DNA from: Deltaproteobacteria bacterium
Lineage (GTDB): Bacteria; Myxococcota; Kuafuiibacteriia; Kuafuiibacteriales; Kuafuiibacteriaceae
Direction of reading: 5' to 3'
DNA: 64,000 nucleotides
Assembly: GCA_020632995.1 (NCBI GenBank)
Contig: JACKEN010000001.1
Location: 248,001-312,000 of the forward strand
Numbering within the stretch: the stretch's first letter is position 1; every line of letters begins with the position of its first letter. A program made the position numbers and the translations under genes. Positions 1 to 8,043 of this stretch are shown here, piece by piece. The notes under the pieces were generated by a model, which did not search any database, was not told the DNA's origin, and was given only the letters and a program-made list of their open reading frames with translations.

Positions 1-2
1 AG

Positions 3-1076
3 GTGAACGGCGAGGACGTGCTCGTGCCCATGGCGGTGGAGGAGCCGTCGGTGGTGGCGGCGTTCAGCCACGCGGCCAAGATGGCCCGGGCGGGGGGCGG
101 GTTCAGCGCGGAGGCGGATCCGCCGGTGATGATCGGGCAGGTCCAGGTGCTCTGCGACTCGGTGGCCTCGGCCGACGCGGCGGTGGCCGCGCTCAGCGCG
201 CACCTGTCGGACCTCGAGGCGGCGGCGCACGGGGCCACCCTGCGCCTGGCCCGGCGGGGCGGGGGGCTGGTGGATCTCTTGATCCGCCGGCTCGAGGACC
301 CCGAGGGCGGGCCGCCGGTGGTGGTGCTGCAGCTCGGGGTGGACGTGCGGGAGGCGATGGGGGCCAACGCCGTCAACTCGGCTTGCGAGGCGCTGGCCGA
401 GCCGGTCGAGGTGATCACCCGGTGCCCGGTGAACCTGCGGATCCTGAGCAACCTGAGCGACCGCCGGCTGGCCCGGGCCTCGGTCCGGATCCCGGTCGAG
501 GTGGTGGGGGGCGAGGACGTGGCCCTCCGGATCGCGGAGGCCGACCGCTTCGCCCGGGTGGATCCGTACCGCGCGGCAACCCACAACAAGGGGCTGATGA
601 ACGGGGTCGACGCGGTGGCGCTGGCCACCGGGAACGACTGGCGCGCCCTGGAGGCGGGGGCCCACGCCTACGCGGCCCGGGACGGCACCTACCGGGGCCT
701 CACCCGCTGGACGGTCTCGCAGGGGAGCCTGCACGGGCAGGTGGCCTTGCCGATGGCGGTGGGCACGGTGGGCGGCGCCACCCGGAGCCACCCCACGGTG
801 GCCCTGTTGCGGGCGGTGCTGGGGGCGCGGGACGCCCAGACCCTGGCCGGGATCTTCGCCGCGGTGGGGCTGGCCCAGAACCTGGGCGCGCTCCGGGCCC
901 TCGCGGCGGAGGGGATCCAGAGCGGGCACATGGCGCTCCACGCAAGGCAGCTTGCCCTGGCCGCTGGCGCCTCGGTGGAGGAGGTCCCCGAGGTGGTGGC
1001 CCGGGTGGTGGCGGAGGGCGCGGTGACCGCGGCGAAGGTGGAGGCGGCGCTCCTCGCCCTCCGGGCCCAAGAATGA
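3..1076 (+). CDS. mvaA: Class II hydroxymethylglutaryl-CoA reductase (5'-truncated by window edge)
   Basis: This enzyme interconverts HMG-CoA and mevalonate, normally with NAD(H) or NADP(H), at the entry of the mevalonate pathway or in mevalonate catabolism. The 357 visible codons hold the class II landmarks: the EEPS segment (catalytic Glu about residue 14), EAMGANAVNS, ATHNKG (Lys about 196), TGNDWRA (Asp about 212) and GHMALHAR (His about 313). Spacing between them matches the Pseudomonas mevalonii type enzyme. Family members are about 430 residues, so roughly 70 N-terminal residues, including the usual ENVIG segment, lie left of the window. The GTG at position 3 is therefore not the real start. 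The stop overlaps the next start as ATGA, suggesting translational coupling. A biosynthetic role is the more likely one in a myxobacterium, but direction cannot be read from the sequence. Confidence 0.93.
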   Translation: MNGEDVLVPMAVEEPSVVAAFSHAAKMARAGGGFSAEADPPVMIGQVQVLCDSVASADAAVAALSAHLSDLEAAAHGATLRLARRGGGLVDLLIRRLEDPEGGPPVVVLQLGVDVREAMGANAVNSACEALAEPVEVITRCPVNLRILSNLSDRRLARASVRIPVEVVGGEDVALRIAEADRFARVDPYRAATHNKGLMNGVDAVALATGNDWRALEAGAHAYAARDGTYRGLTRWTVSQGSLHGQVALPMAVGTVGGATRSHPTVALLRAVLGARDAQTLAGIFAAVGLAQNLGALRALAAEGIQSGHMALHARQLALAAGASVEEVPEVVARVVAEGAVTAAKVEAALLALRAQE

Positions 1077-1759
1077 GCGCCATGCATCCGCTGATTCGAG
1101 TGCAGGTCGTGTTGACGGTGACCCTCCTGCCGACGATGGCATCTGCCGCCACCGTCACCGGCACCGTGGCCTGGAGCGAGCCGCGCGCCTTCGGGCCGGT
1201 GGCGCCGGCCCAGGATCCCGAGGTCTGCGGGGCCCACGGGCCGCTGTTGCCGCGCGAGGTCCGGGTCGACGCCGCGGGCGGGGTCGAGGGCGCGCTCGTC
1301 TTCGTCGAGGGCACCGACGGCGCGCCGCCACCGACCGAAGCGCAGGTGCGCTTGTCACACTGCCGCTTCGAGCCGCGCCTGCTCGCCCTCGTGGTGGGGA
1401 GCACGGTGCGCTTTCGCTCCCAGGATCCGATCCTGCACAACGTGACGCTGGAGGGGCCGGACGGGGTGGTGCTCCACAGCGCGACCCTGGTGACGGCGGG
1501 GCAGGTGACGCCGGCCTGGTGCCTGACCGCGCCTGGGCACTACCGGGTCCGCTCCCGGGCCGGGCACCGGTGGATGAACGCTCATCTGTGGGTGTACGCA
1601 GGCGGCGCGGTGACGGTGTCGGGCCAGGGCGGGCACTTCCGGCTGGACGGGGTCGCGCGCGGGCCGCGGCAGGTCGAGGCGTGGCACCCGGACCTCGGCC
1701 TGACCGAGGCGCTCGTACGCGTGGAGACGGGCACCGCCGCGGTTGGATTGCGCTTCTGA
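1073..1759 (+). CDS. Secreted cupredoxin-like protein
   Basis: The start ATG overlaps the preceding stop by four bases; a second in-frame ATG at 1082 is equally possible. The N-terminus is a signal peptide ending near MASAA, so the 228-residue product should be periplasmic or outer-surface. Residues about 85-185 look like a cupredoxin fold of the methylamine-utilisation/plastocyanin-like group: VRFRSQDPILHNV, then AWCLTAPGHYRV, then AGHRWMNAHLWVY, which supply His, Cys, His and Met candidates for a type 1 copper site. The C-terminus (GHFRLDGVARGPRQVEAWHP) resembles a carboxypeptidase-regulatory-like beta sandwich. It precedes a small membrane protein and a TonB-dependent receptor, so a role in metal handling or electron transfer at the envelope is possible. 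The exact function is unknown. Confidence 0.7.
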   Translation: MSAMHPLIRVQVVLTVTLLPTMASAATVTGTVAWSEPRAFGPVAPAQDPEVCGAHGPLLPREVRVDAAGGVEGALVFVEGTDGAPPPTEAQVRLSHCRFEPRLLALVVGSTVRFRSQDPILHNVTLEGPDGVVLHSATLVTAGQVTPAWCLTAPGHYRVRSRAGHRWMNAHLWVYAGGAVTVSGQGGHFRLDGVARGPRQVEAWHPDLGLTEALVRVETGTAAVGLRF

Positions 1760-1776
1760 ATGGGGTCTCCTCACTG

Positions 1777-2286
1777 ATGAAGAAGCTGCTGAAGTTCTTG
1801 CATGAGCTCGGCACGGTTGGGCTGATGGGCGCCGCGGCGGCCCAGCTGATCTACGCGACCCACGCCGCCGACCTCGGCCCGGCGGAGTACGCGGCGGCTC
1901 GGCAGGGAATCCTGCTGATGACGAAGCTCCTGCTCATGCCATCCCTCGTGTTGGTGATCGTGAGCGGGCTGCTGGCGATGGGCCTGCACCAGCCCTTCCA
2001 CAACGCGGACTGGGTCTGGATCAAGGCGCTCATGACGCCGCTCGTGTTCGAGGGCACCCTGATCGCGGTGCAGGGGCCGGCCCAGACCGCCGCCGCGCTC
2101 GCGGCGCGCATCGCTGAGGGTGATCTGGCCGCCCGGGAGACGTTGCAGGGGGTACTGCGGCACGAGACCGGGGGGCTGTGGGTCATCCTCGTCCTGTCCA
2201 CCGCCAACGTCTTGCTCGCGGTCTGGCGCCCCCGGTTCCGGCGCCGTCGGAGTGAAGCGGCGGAGAAGTTGGCGGACCGGGGTTGA
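1777..2286 (+). CDS. Small four-helix integral membrane protein (DUF2269-like)
   Basis: A 169-residue protein with four predicted membrane helices, at about residues 8-28, 45-68, 85-103 and 133-155, followed by a basic cytoplasmic tail (RPRFRRRRSE). The N-terminal pattern KKLLKFLHELG and the overall topology resemble the DUF2269 group of small bacterial membrane proteins, some of which sit near copper or haem functions. The start is the first ATG of the frame, 17 bases after the cupredoxin-like gene, so the two are probably co-transcribed. No catalytic motif is visible. A His pair (GLHQPFHN) at the second helix boundary is a possible metal or haem ligand, but that is inference. Confidence 0.6.
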   Translation: MKKLLKFLHELGTVGLMGAAAAQLIYATHAADLGPAEYAAARQGILLMTKLLLMPSLVLVIVSGLLAMGLHQPFHNADWVWIKALMTPLVFEGTLIAVQGPAQTAAALAARIAEGDLAARETLQGVLRHETGGLWVILVLSTANVLLAVWRPRFRRRRSEAAEKLADRG

Positions 2287-2343
2287 CGGAGAGCTTGCGG
2301 CGCATGAGCGTCTCTATGTTCCAGGTCGGAACAGGAGGGGTCC

Positions 2344-4773
2344 ATGTCTCAAGCTGTTCGATTCGCCTCGCGGGGTCTCTTCGCCCTGATCTGCCAGTGG
2401 GGAGGCGCGGCCCTGGCCGAGCCCGACGAGGGGTCCAACGCCAGCGTGACCACCGCGTCGGTGTCGGCGTCGCCCGTTGCAACCCAGCCTGCCGTGAGCC
2501 CGCCGCCCGAGGAGGCGCCGCTCCCCAAGGTTGCGGAGCCCCCTGCCGTCGATGACGAGGGCGGGCTCGAGGTCATCACCGTCACCGCGCAGAAGCGGAG
2601 CCAGGACCTGCAGGACGTCCCCAGCGCGGTCACCGCGCTGAGCTCCGACACCTGGAACAGCTTCCGGAGCGCAGGCGCCGACATCCGGGCCCTGTCCGCC
2701 CGGATCCCCAGCCTCACCATCGAGTCGTCGTTCGGTCGCGTGTTCCCGCGGATGTACATCCGCGGGCTCGGCAACACCGACTTCGACCTCAACGCGTCGC
2801 AGCCGGTCTCCATGGTGGTCGACAACGTCGTCCTCGAGAACCCGGTGGTGAAGAGCTTCCCGATGTTCGACGTGGAGCGGGTCGAGGTCCTGCGCGGGCC
2901 CCAGGGCACCCTGTTCGGCCGCAACACCCCGGCCGGGGTGGTGAAGTTCGACACCAAGAAACCCACCGAGGACTTCGAGGCCTTCGCGCGGCTCGGCTAC
3001 GGCCAGTGGAACTTCATGAACTTCGAGGGCGTGGCGAGCGGGCCGATCGTCGAGGGCCTGCTGACCGCCCGCCTGTCGCTGATGTACCAGCGCCGCGACG
3101 ACTGGGTGGACAACACCCACATCGAGGCGGTGGCGGACCAGCAGCGGCTGGGGCTCCAGGACACCGGGACGGCGCGCCCCGATCAGACCAACCTCCGCAA
3201 CATCACCCACAAGGATCTCGAGGGGTACTCACAGGCGGCGGCCCGCTTCCAGCTGGACTTCCGCCCCACCGATGACATCCGGATCCTGGCCAACATCCAC
3301 GGCCACACCCAGGACGGGACCGCCCGGGTGTTCCGGGCGAACATCATCGAGCCCGGCACCGAAGACTTCACCGCCGACTATGACCGCGGGGTGGTGGAGC
3401 AAGACGGCGCCAACAGCCAGAAGCTCGAGCAGATCGGCGCCAACATCAACTTCGACTACGACCTCGGCCCCGCCACCTTCACCACCATCTTCAGCTACGA
3501 GCGGGCCAGCTTCTACACCCGGGGCGACATCGACGGCGGCTATGGCGCGGCCTTCGCCGGCCTGAATGGTCCCGGGGTCATCCCGTTCCCGTCGGAGACC
3601 GCGGACGGGATCCCGCTTGTCCAGCAGGTCACCCTGGAGAGCCGCGTCTCCACCAACGACCTGAAGTACGTGAACGGCCAGATCGGCATGTTCTTCTTCG
3701 ACGAGGAGCTGGAGATCGAGAGCTTCAGCTACAACACCCTGGGGGGCGGTGGCCAGGACGGCTACGCCCAGCAGCGCCAGAAGGCGGTCGCCTACGCGGT
3801 GTTCGGCACGGTGATGGTGGATCCGGTCGAGGAGCTCCATCTGCAAGGTGGCTTTCGCTGGTCCGACGACCAGAAGACCCTCACCGCCCAGCGCCTGACC
3901 TCGCCCATCGGGGCGGGGCCGACAGGTACGCTGCGGGAAGAGACGAAGGCGTCCTTCCTGAGCTGGGATCTCAGCGCGACGTTCGATCTGTTCGAGGACA
4001 TCAGCGTCTACGCGCGGCTGGCCCGGGGCTTCAGGGCCCCGAGCATCCAGGGCCGGGTCCTCTACGGGGACGCGCTCTCGGTCGCGGACTCCGAGAAGGT
4101 GCTCTCGTTCGAGGCGGGCCCCAAGATGCGCTTCTGGCGCAACCGGGCGCGGGTCAACCTCACCGGCTTCTACTATCAGATCACGGATCAGCAGCTCACC
4201 GCGGTCGGCGGCGCCACCAACTTCAACACCCTCCTCAACGCAGAGAAGGGGGTCGGGTACGGGGCGGAGCTCGAGGCCCAGGTGCTGGCCACCCCGAACT
4301 TCGAGATCGGGTTCGGCGGCAGCTACAACCACACCGAGATCCGCGACCCGAACCTCGCGGTGGCGCCCTGCGCGTCCGGCTGTACGGTGCTGGATCCGGC
4401 CGGGGCGGTGGCGGGCACGGTGTCGATCGACGGGAACGCCCTCCCCAACGCGCCGGAGTTCATCTTCAACCTCAACCTGACCTACACCGCGCGGCTGAAC
4501 GACACCGGCGCCCTGTACTTCAACACCGACTGGGCCTACCGCAGCCGCGTCTACTTCTTCCTGTACGAGTCCGCGGAGTACACCGACGCGTACCTGTTGG
4601 AGGTCGGGGCGCGGGTGGGCTACCGGCGCTTCGACGGGAAGATCGAGGTGGCGGCCTATGTGCGCAACCTGCTGGACGACAACTCGCGCACCGGCGGCAT
4701 CGACTTCAACAACCTCACCGGGTTCGTGAACGAGCCTCGGGTGTTCGGCCTGGAGGGCAGCTTCCGGTTCTGA
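2344..4773 (+). CDS. TonB-dependent outer-membrane receptor
   Basis: An 809-residue outer-membrane beta-barrel transporter. It has a signal sequence, a Pro/Ala-rich stretch to about residue 70, a TonB-box-like segment (EVITVTAQKR), and a plug domain to about residue 200 with the signatures RMYIRGLGN, DVERVEVLRGPQGTLFGRNTPAG and VKFDTKKP. A long barrel follows, ending in the aromatic terminus GSFRF expected for BAM-dependent insertion. A strong Shine-Dalgarno (AGGAGG, seven bases upstream) fixes the start. Plug sequences of this style are common in receptors for siderophores and other organic ligands, but the substrate cannot be told. The upstream cupredoxin-like and membrane proteins may function with it. 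A TATGTT at 2315-2320 could be a -10 box, though no clear -35 is seen. Confidence 0.9.
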   Translation: MSQAVRFASRGLFALICQWGGAALAEPDEGSNASVTTASVSASPVATQPAVSPPPEEAPLPKVAEPPAVDDEGGLEVITVTAQKRSQDLQDVPSAVTALSSDTWNSFRSAGADIRALSARIPSLTIESSFGRVFPRMYIRGLGNTDFDLNASQPVSMVVDNVVLENPVVKSFPMFDVERVEVLRGPQGTLFGRNTPAGVVKFDTKKPTEDFEAFARLGYGQWNFMNFEGVASGPIVEGLLTARLSLMYQRRDDWVDNTHIEAVADQQRLGLQDTGTARPDQTNLRNITHKDLEGYSQAAARFQLDFRPTDDIRILANIHGHTQDGTARVFRANIIEPGTEDFTADYDRGVVEQDGANSQKLEQIGANINFDYDLGPATFTTIFSYERASFYTRGDIDGGYGAAFAGLNGPGVIPFPSETADGIPLVQQVTLESRVSTNDLKYVNGQIGMFFFDEELEIESFSYNTLGGGGQDGYAQQRQKAVAYAVFGTVMVDPVEELHLQGGFRWSDDQKTLTAQRLTSPIGAGPTGTLREETKASFLSWDLSATFDLFEDISVYARLARGFRAPSIQGRVLYGDALSVADSEKVLSFEAGPKMRFWRNRARVNLTGFYYQITDQQLTAVGGATNFNTLLNAEKGVGYGAELEAQVLATPNFEIGFGGSYNHTEIRDPNLAVAPCASGCTVLDPAGAVAGTVSIDGNALPNAPEFIFNLNLTYTARLNDTGALYFNTDWAYRSRVYFFLYESAEYTDAYLLEVGARVGYRRFDGKIEVAAYVRNLLDDNSRTGGIDFNNLTGFVNEPRVFGLEGSFRF

Positions 4774-4775
4774 CG

Positions 4776-5576
4776 TCAACCTGCCTTGCGACGGCGGAGG
4801 AGGGCGAGCCCGCCCAGGAGGAGCCCCGTCGTGGCCAGCCCCGGCAGGCTCCCCCCGGCGGCGGTGCAGCCGCTGCTCGGCACCGAGCAGCTCGAGGCGG
4901 TCGGCGCGCTCCAGTTCCCTGCGCGGTCGACCGCGCGGACGGTGACGCAGACCTCTTCCGCCGGGTCGAAGTAGCCCAGGAGCACCGTGGAGTTGGCCTC
5001 GACGTTGACGGTCGTGACCTGCGCGCTCCAATCCGCGGTGGTGTACGTGAGCTCGTGGCCCGCGATGGTCTCACCGAGCGCGCTCTGGACCTGCACGTAC
5101 ACCTCGTCCACCTGGCGCAGCACCCCACAGTTGTTGGGTGGGCTGGAGAGGTAGCGGCGCTTGATGACCGGTGGGTCGGGGACGGCGGGCGCGGTGGCGT
5201 CCGCGTCTGCGCCGTAGGTGAAGGAGGTGGTGCGCTCGAACACCCCGTCGTCCAACGGGATGAGGCGCACGGTGGCCCGGGTGCCCGGGGTGCCGGGAGG
5301 GAGCGCGACGTCCGCGAACTCGCTGAGCGGCTCGGAGGGCAGGGTGCCGAGGTCGACCGCGACGGTGGCGCCCTCCACCTCGTACTCGACGCGGAACTTC
5401 GTGCTCCCCAGGAGCCGGAACATCAGGTGGGCGTTGGTCGGGACGGTGCTGCCATCCTGGGGGCTGATCGCGAGGACCGCGGGCGCGACGGGGCTACAGG
5501 CCTGGGCCTCTCGCGCGCCCGGGAGCCCGAGGAGGCAGGTGAGCGCGCACGTGGCCATGACTCTCTCGAGGGACAT
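4776..5576 (-). CDS. Secreted surface protein with MYXO-CTERM-like tail
   Basis: A 266-residue exported protein convergent with the TonB receptor, with two bases between the stop codons. After a signal peptide (cleavage near REAQA) come two beta-rich modules. The first, near ISPQDGSTVPTNAHLMFRLLG, looks like an Ig-like or SbsA-type fold; the second is near CGVLRQVDEVYVQV. The C-terminus carries SSGC, a Gly/Ala-rich hydrophobic segment and a final RRRK cluster. That arrangement matches the MYXO-CTERM sorting signal, in which an invariant Cys precedes a membrane helix and basic tail, so the protein is probably processed and anchored at the cell surface. ATG 5576 is chosen because it gives a complete signal peptide; ATG 5558 would give a shorter one. 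No enzymatic motif is seen. Confidence 0.75.
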   Translation of the reverse strand: MSLERVMATCALTCLLGLPGAREAQACSPVAPAVLAISPQDGSTVPTNAHLMFRLLGSTKFRVEYEVEGATVAVDLGTLPSEPLSEFADVALPPGTPGTRATVRLIPLDDGVFERTTSFTYGADADATAPAVPDPPVIKRRYLSSPPNNCGVLRQVDEVYVQVQSALGETIAGHELTYTTADWSAQVTTVNVEANSTVLLGYFDPAEEVCVTVRAVDRAGNWSAPTASSCSVPSSGCTAAGGSLPGLATTGLLLGGLALLRRRKAG

Positions 5577-5810
5577 GACCGACCAGCAAGCAGGTATCGG
5601 GCCAGCCTGAGTTCGGTGGGATGGTGCGGGTGGGCGGCGGATGGCCGAGGCCTGCGCGCGCTTCGCCCTCAGAAGTCTGAGCCTCGGTGGTGCCACGAAC
5701 TGCAAGTCGGGTTGACGACCTATGAGCCGACGCACGGTGAGCGGCGCTGGGTTACCGCGAGTGGCGGCCCCAACCTCTATTAAGGGTATTCGTGGATGCG
5801 AGCGTTCCCT

Positions 5811-5839
5811 CTGCGCCCCGACTCGCGTCCTGGTATGCT
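5811..5839 (+). promoter_or_regulatory. Putative sigma70-type promoter of ppk
   Basis: CTGCGC (5811-5816), 17 bases, then TATGCT (5834-5839), followed ten bases later by ATG 5850. The spacing and short leader match other promoters in this window, but the -35 departs from TTG in its first base. Confidence 0.45.
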
Positions 5840-5849
5840 CCCCCGCCGA

Positions 5850-8009
5850 ATGGCCGAGCCTGCGCTTCGCCCCCCCGTGGACGGGTCCACCAACCGCGAC
5901 CCGGACCTGTTCGTGAACCGGGAGCTCTCCTTCCTCGAGTTCAACCAGCGGATCGTGGAGGAGGCGGCGGATCCCAAGGTGCCGCTCCTCGAGCGCCTGA
6001 AGTTCATCTCGATCGTGGGCGCCAACCTGGACGAGTTCTTCATGGTCCGGGTGGCGGGGCTCAAGCAGCAGCTCAAGAGCAACGTGCTCGAGGCGGGGCC
6101 GGACCGGATGCTCCCCCAGGAGCAGCTGGCCGCCATCGCGTCGCGGCTGGAGGTGCAGCTGGCGGAGACCGAGCGGATCCTGCTCGAGGACGTGATGCCC
6201 GCCCTCGCCAAGGAGGGGATCCGGCTGCTCCAGGTGGCGGAGCTGCCGACCGAGCCGCGCCGGGCCCTGGCCGCCCACTTCGAGCGCCAGATCTTCCCGA
6301 TGCTCACCCCCCTCGCGGTGGACCCGGGGCACCCGTTCCCGTTCCTGAAGAACCGGACCCTCAACCTGGCGGTGCACCTGGTGCCCGACATGTCGGACGA
6401 GGAGGACGTGCCCCTGCTCGCGGTGGTGCAGGTGCCCCAGATGCTCCCGCGCTTCGTCGACGTCGACATGCCCGGGCACCTCGCGGTGGTGTTCCTCGAG
6501 GACGTCATCACCCACCACGTGGCCAGCCTGTTCCCGGGGATGCGGATCCGGGAGTGCACGCCGATCCGGGTCATCCGGAACTGGGACCTCTCGTTCGACG
6601 AGGACGAGCAGGAGGACCTGCTCGACACCGTGCAGAAGGAGCTCCGCCGCCGGTGGCGCCTCGACGCGGTGCGCCTCGAGATCGGGGTGGACGCCTCGAA
6701 GCTGTTGCAGGAGCGCTTGCGCTCGGCCCTCGAGCTCGACGAGTCCGACCTGCAGCGCCACGAGGGGCCGCTGGCCCTGGCCGACATGGGTCGGGTGCTG
6801 GAGCGGGTGGGGCGCTCGGACCTGCGCGACGAGCTCTTCGAGCCGGTGCTGGCCCCGGTGTTCCGGGAGCAGGAGGACGTCTTCGCCGCCATCGCGGGGG
6901 GCGACGTGCTCCTGCACCACCCCTACGAGTCCTACGAGCCGGTGGTGGCCCTGCTGCAGCAGGCGGCCCGCGACCCGGCGGTCATGGCGATCAAGCAGAC
7001 CCTGTACCGGGTGAACCGGGAGTCGCCGCTGTTGCAGTCGCTGGTGGAGGCGGCCCAGAACGGCAAGCAGGTCACCGCCCTGGTCGAGCTGAAGGCCCGC
7101 TTCGACGAGGAGATCAACGTGGAGTGGGCCCGCTCGCTGGAGCAGGCCGGGGTCCACGTGGTCTACGGCATGATCGGCCTCAAGACCCACTGCAAGGTGA
7201 CCCTGGTGGTGCGCAAGGAGGCCGGCGGGATGCGCAGCTACGTGCACCTGGGCACCGGCAACTACAACGAGAAGACCGCCAAGACCTACGCGGACTTGTC
7301 GTACTTCACCTGTCGCCCCGAGGTGGGCGAGGACATGTCGGCGTTCTTCAACCTCCTCACCGGGTACTCGGCGCCCCCGTCGTGGAAGAAGCTGGTGGTG
7401 GCGCCGATCGGGCTGAGGAAGCACATCCTCAACCACATCGAGTCCACCGCGAAGGCGGCGAAGGCAGGCCAGCCTGCGAAGATCGTCATCAAGAGCAACG
7501 CGCTGATCGACGCCGAGACCATCCGGGCGCTGCGCCGGGCCTCGCAGGCGGGTGTGCAGGTCACCTTGCTCATCCGGGGGCCGTGCGCGCTCCGGGTGGG
7601 CATCCCGGGGGTGAGCGAGGGCATCGTGGTCCGCTTCATCGTGGACCGCTTCCTCGAGCACTCCCGGATCCTGTACTTCGTGTGCGGCGACCGGGAGGAG
7701 GTGCTCATCACCTCCACCGACATGATGCCCCGGAACTTCGACCGCCGGGTCGAGGTGCTCCTGCCGATCGAGGACGAGCCCCTGAAGCGCCGGATCGTGG
7801 ACGAGATCCTGGGGCTGGAGATGGGGGACAACACCAAGGCGACCGAGCTGTTGCCCAACGGGGAGTACGAGCGGGTACGACCTGGCCGGGCCGCCCCGGT
7901 CCGCGCCCAGGCCGAGTTCATCCGGTTGGCCCGGCGCCGGGCCGAGGAGGACCAGAAGAAGGGCCAGGAGAAGCGGAAGAAGAAGAAGGACCGGGGGCGT
8001 GAGCGTTGA
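5850..8009 (+). CDS. ppk1: Polyphosphate kinase 1
   Basis: Makes inorganic polyphosphate from ATP reversibly, at the inner membrane or cytoplasm. All four PPK1 domains can be followed: the N-terminal helical domain (NRELSFLEFNQRIVEEA), the head domain, and two phospholipase-D-like catalytic domains. Landmarks are HHPYESYEPV, KARFDEEINVEWA, YVHLGTGNYNEKTA (the autophosphorylated His) and DRFLEHSRILYF (second catalytic His). The Lys/Arg-rich tail is unremarkable. At 719 residues it is full length. The start is debatable: ATG 5796 would add 18 residues and has an AAGG upstream, but ATG 5850 begins just before the conserved region and sits ten bases after a TATGCT -10 box, like neighbouring genes. 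It is followed by an unrelated gene with its own promoter. Confidence 0.95.
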   Translation: MAEPALRPPVDGSTNRDPDLFVNRELSFLEFNQRIVEEAADPKVPLLERLKFISIVGANLDEFFMVRVAGLKQQLKSNVLEAGPDRMLPQEQLAAIASRLEVQLAETERILLEDVMPALAKEGIRLLQVAELPTEPRRALAAHFERQIFPMLTPLAVDPGHPFPFLKNRTLNLAVHLVPDMSDEEDVPLLAVVQVPQMLPRFVDVDMPGHLAVVFLEDVITHHVASLFPGMRIRECTPIRVIRNWDLSFDEDEQEDLLDTVQKELRRRWRLDAVRLEIGVDASKLLQERLRSALELDESDLQRHEGPLALADMGRVLERVGRSDLRDELFEPVLAPVFREQEDVFAAIAGGDVLLHHPYESYEPVVALLQQAARDPAVMAIKQTLYRVNRESPLLQSLVEAAQNGKQVTALVELKARFDEEINVEWARSLEQAGVHVVYGMIGLKTHCKVTLVVRKEAGGMRSYVHLGTGNYNEKTAKTYADLSYFTCRPEVGEDMSAFFNLLTGYSAPPSWKKLVVAPIGLRKHILNHIESTAKAAKAGQPAKIVIKSNALIDAETIRALRRASQAGVQVTLLIRGPCALRVGIPGVSEGIVVRFIVDRFLEHSRILYFVCGDREEVLITSTDMMPRNFDRRVEVLLPIEDEPLKRRIVDEILGLEMGDNTKATELLPNGEYERVRPGRAAPVRAQAEFIRLARRRAEEDQKKGQEKRKKKKDRGRER

Positions 8010-8034
8010 CCTTGGGGGCGTGCCCGAATAGATA
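8006..8034 (+). promoter_or_regulatory. Sigma70-type promoter of the PHP-like/RGG gene
   Basis: TTGACC (8006-8011), 17-base spacer, TAGATA (8029-8034), then nine bases to ATG 8044. The -35 overlaps the ppk stop codon. The predicted leader is almost nil. Confidence 0.65.
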
Positions 8035-8043
8035 TCCCGCCCG

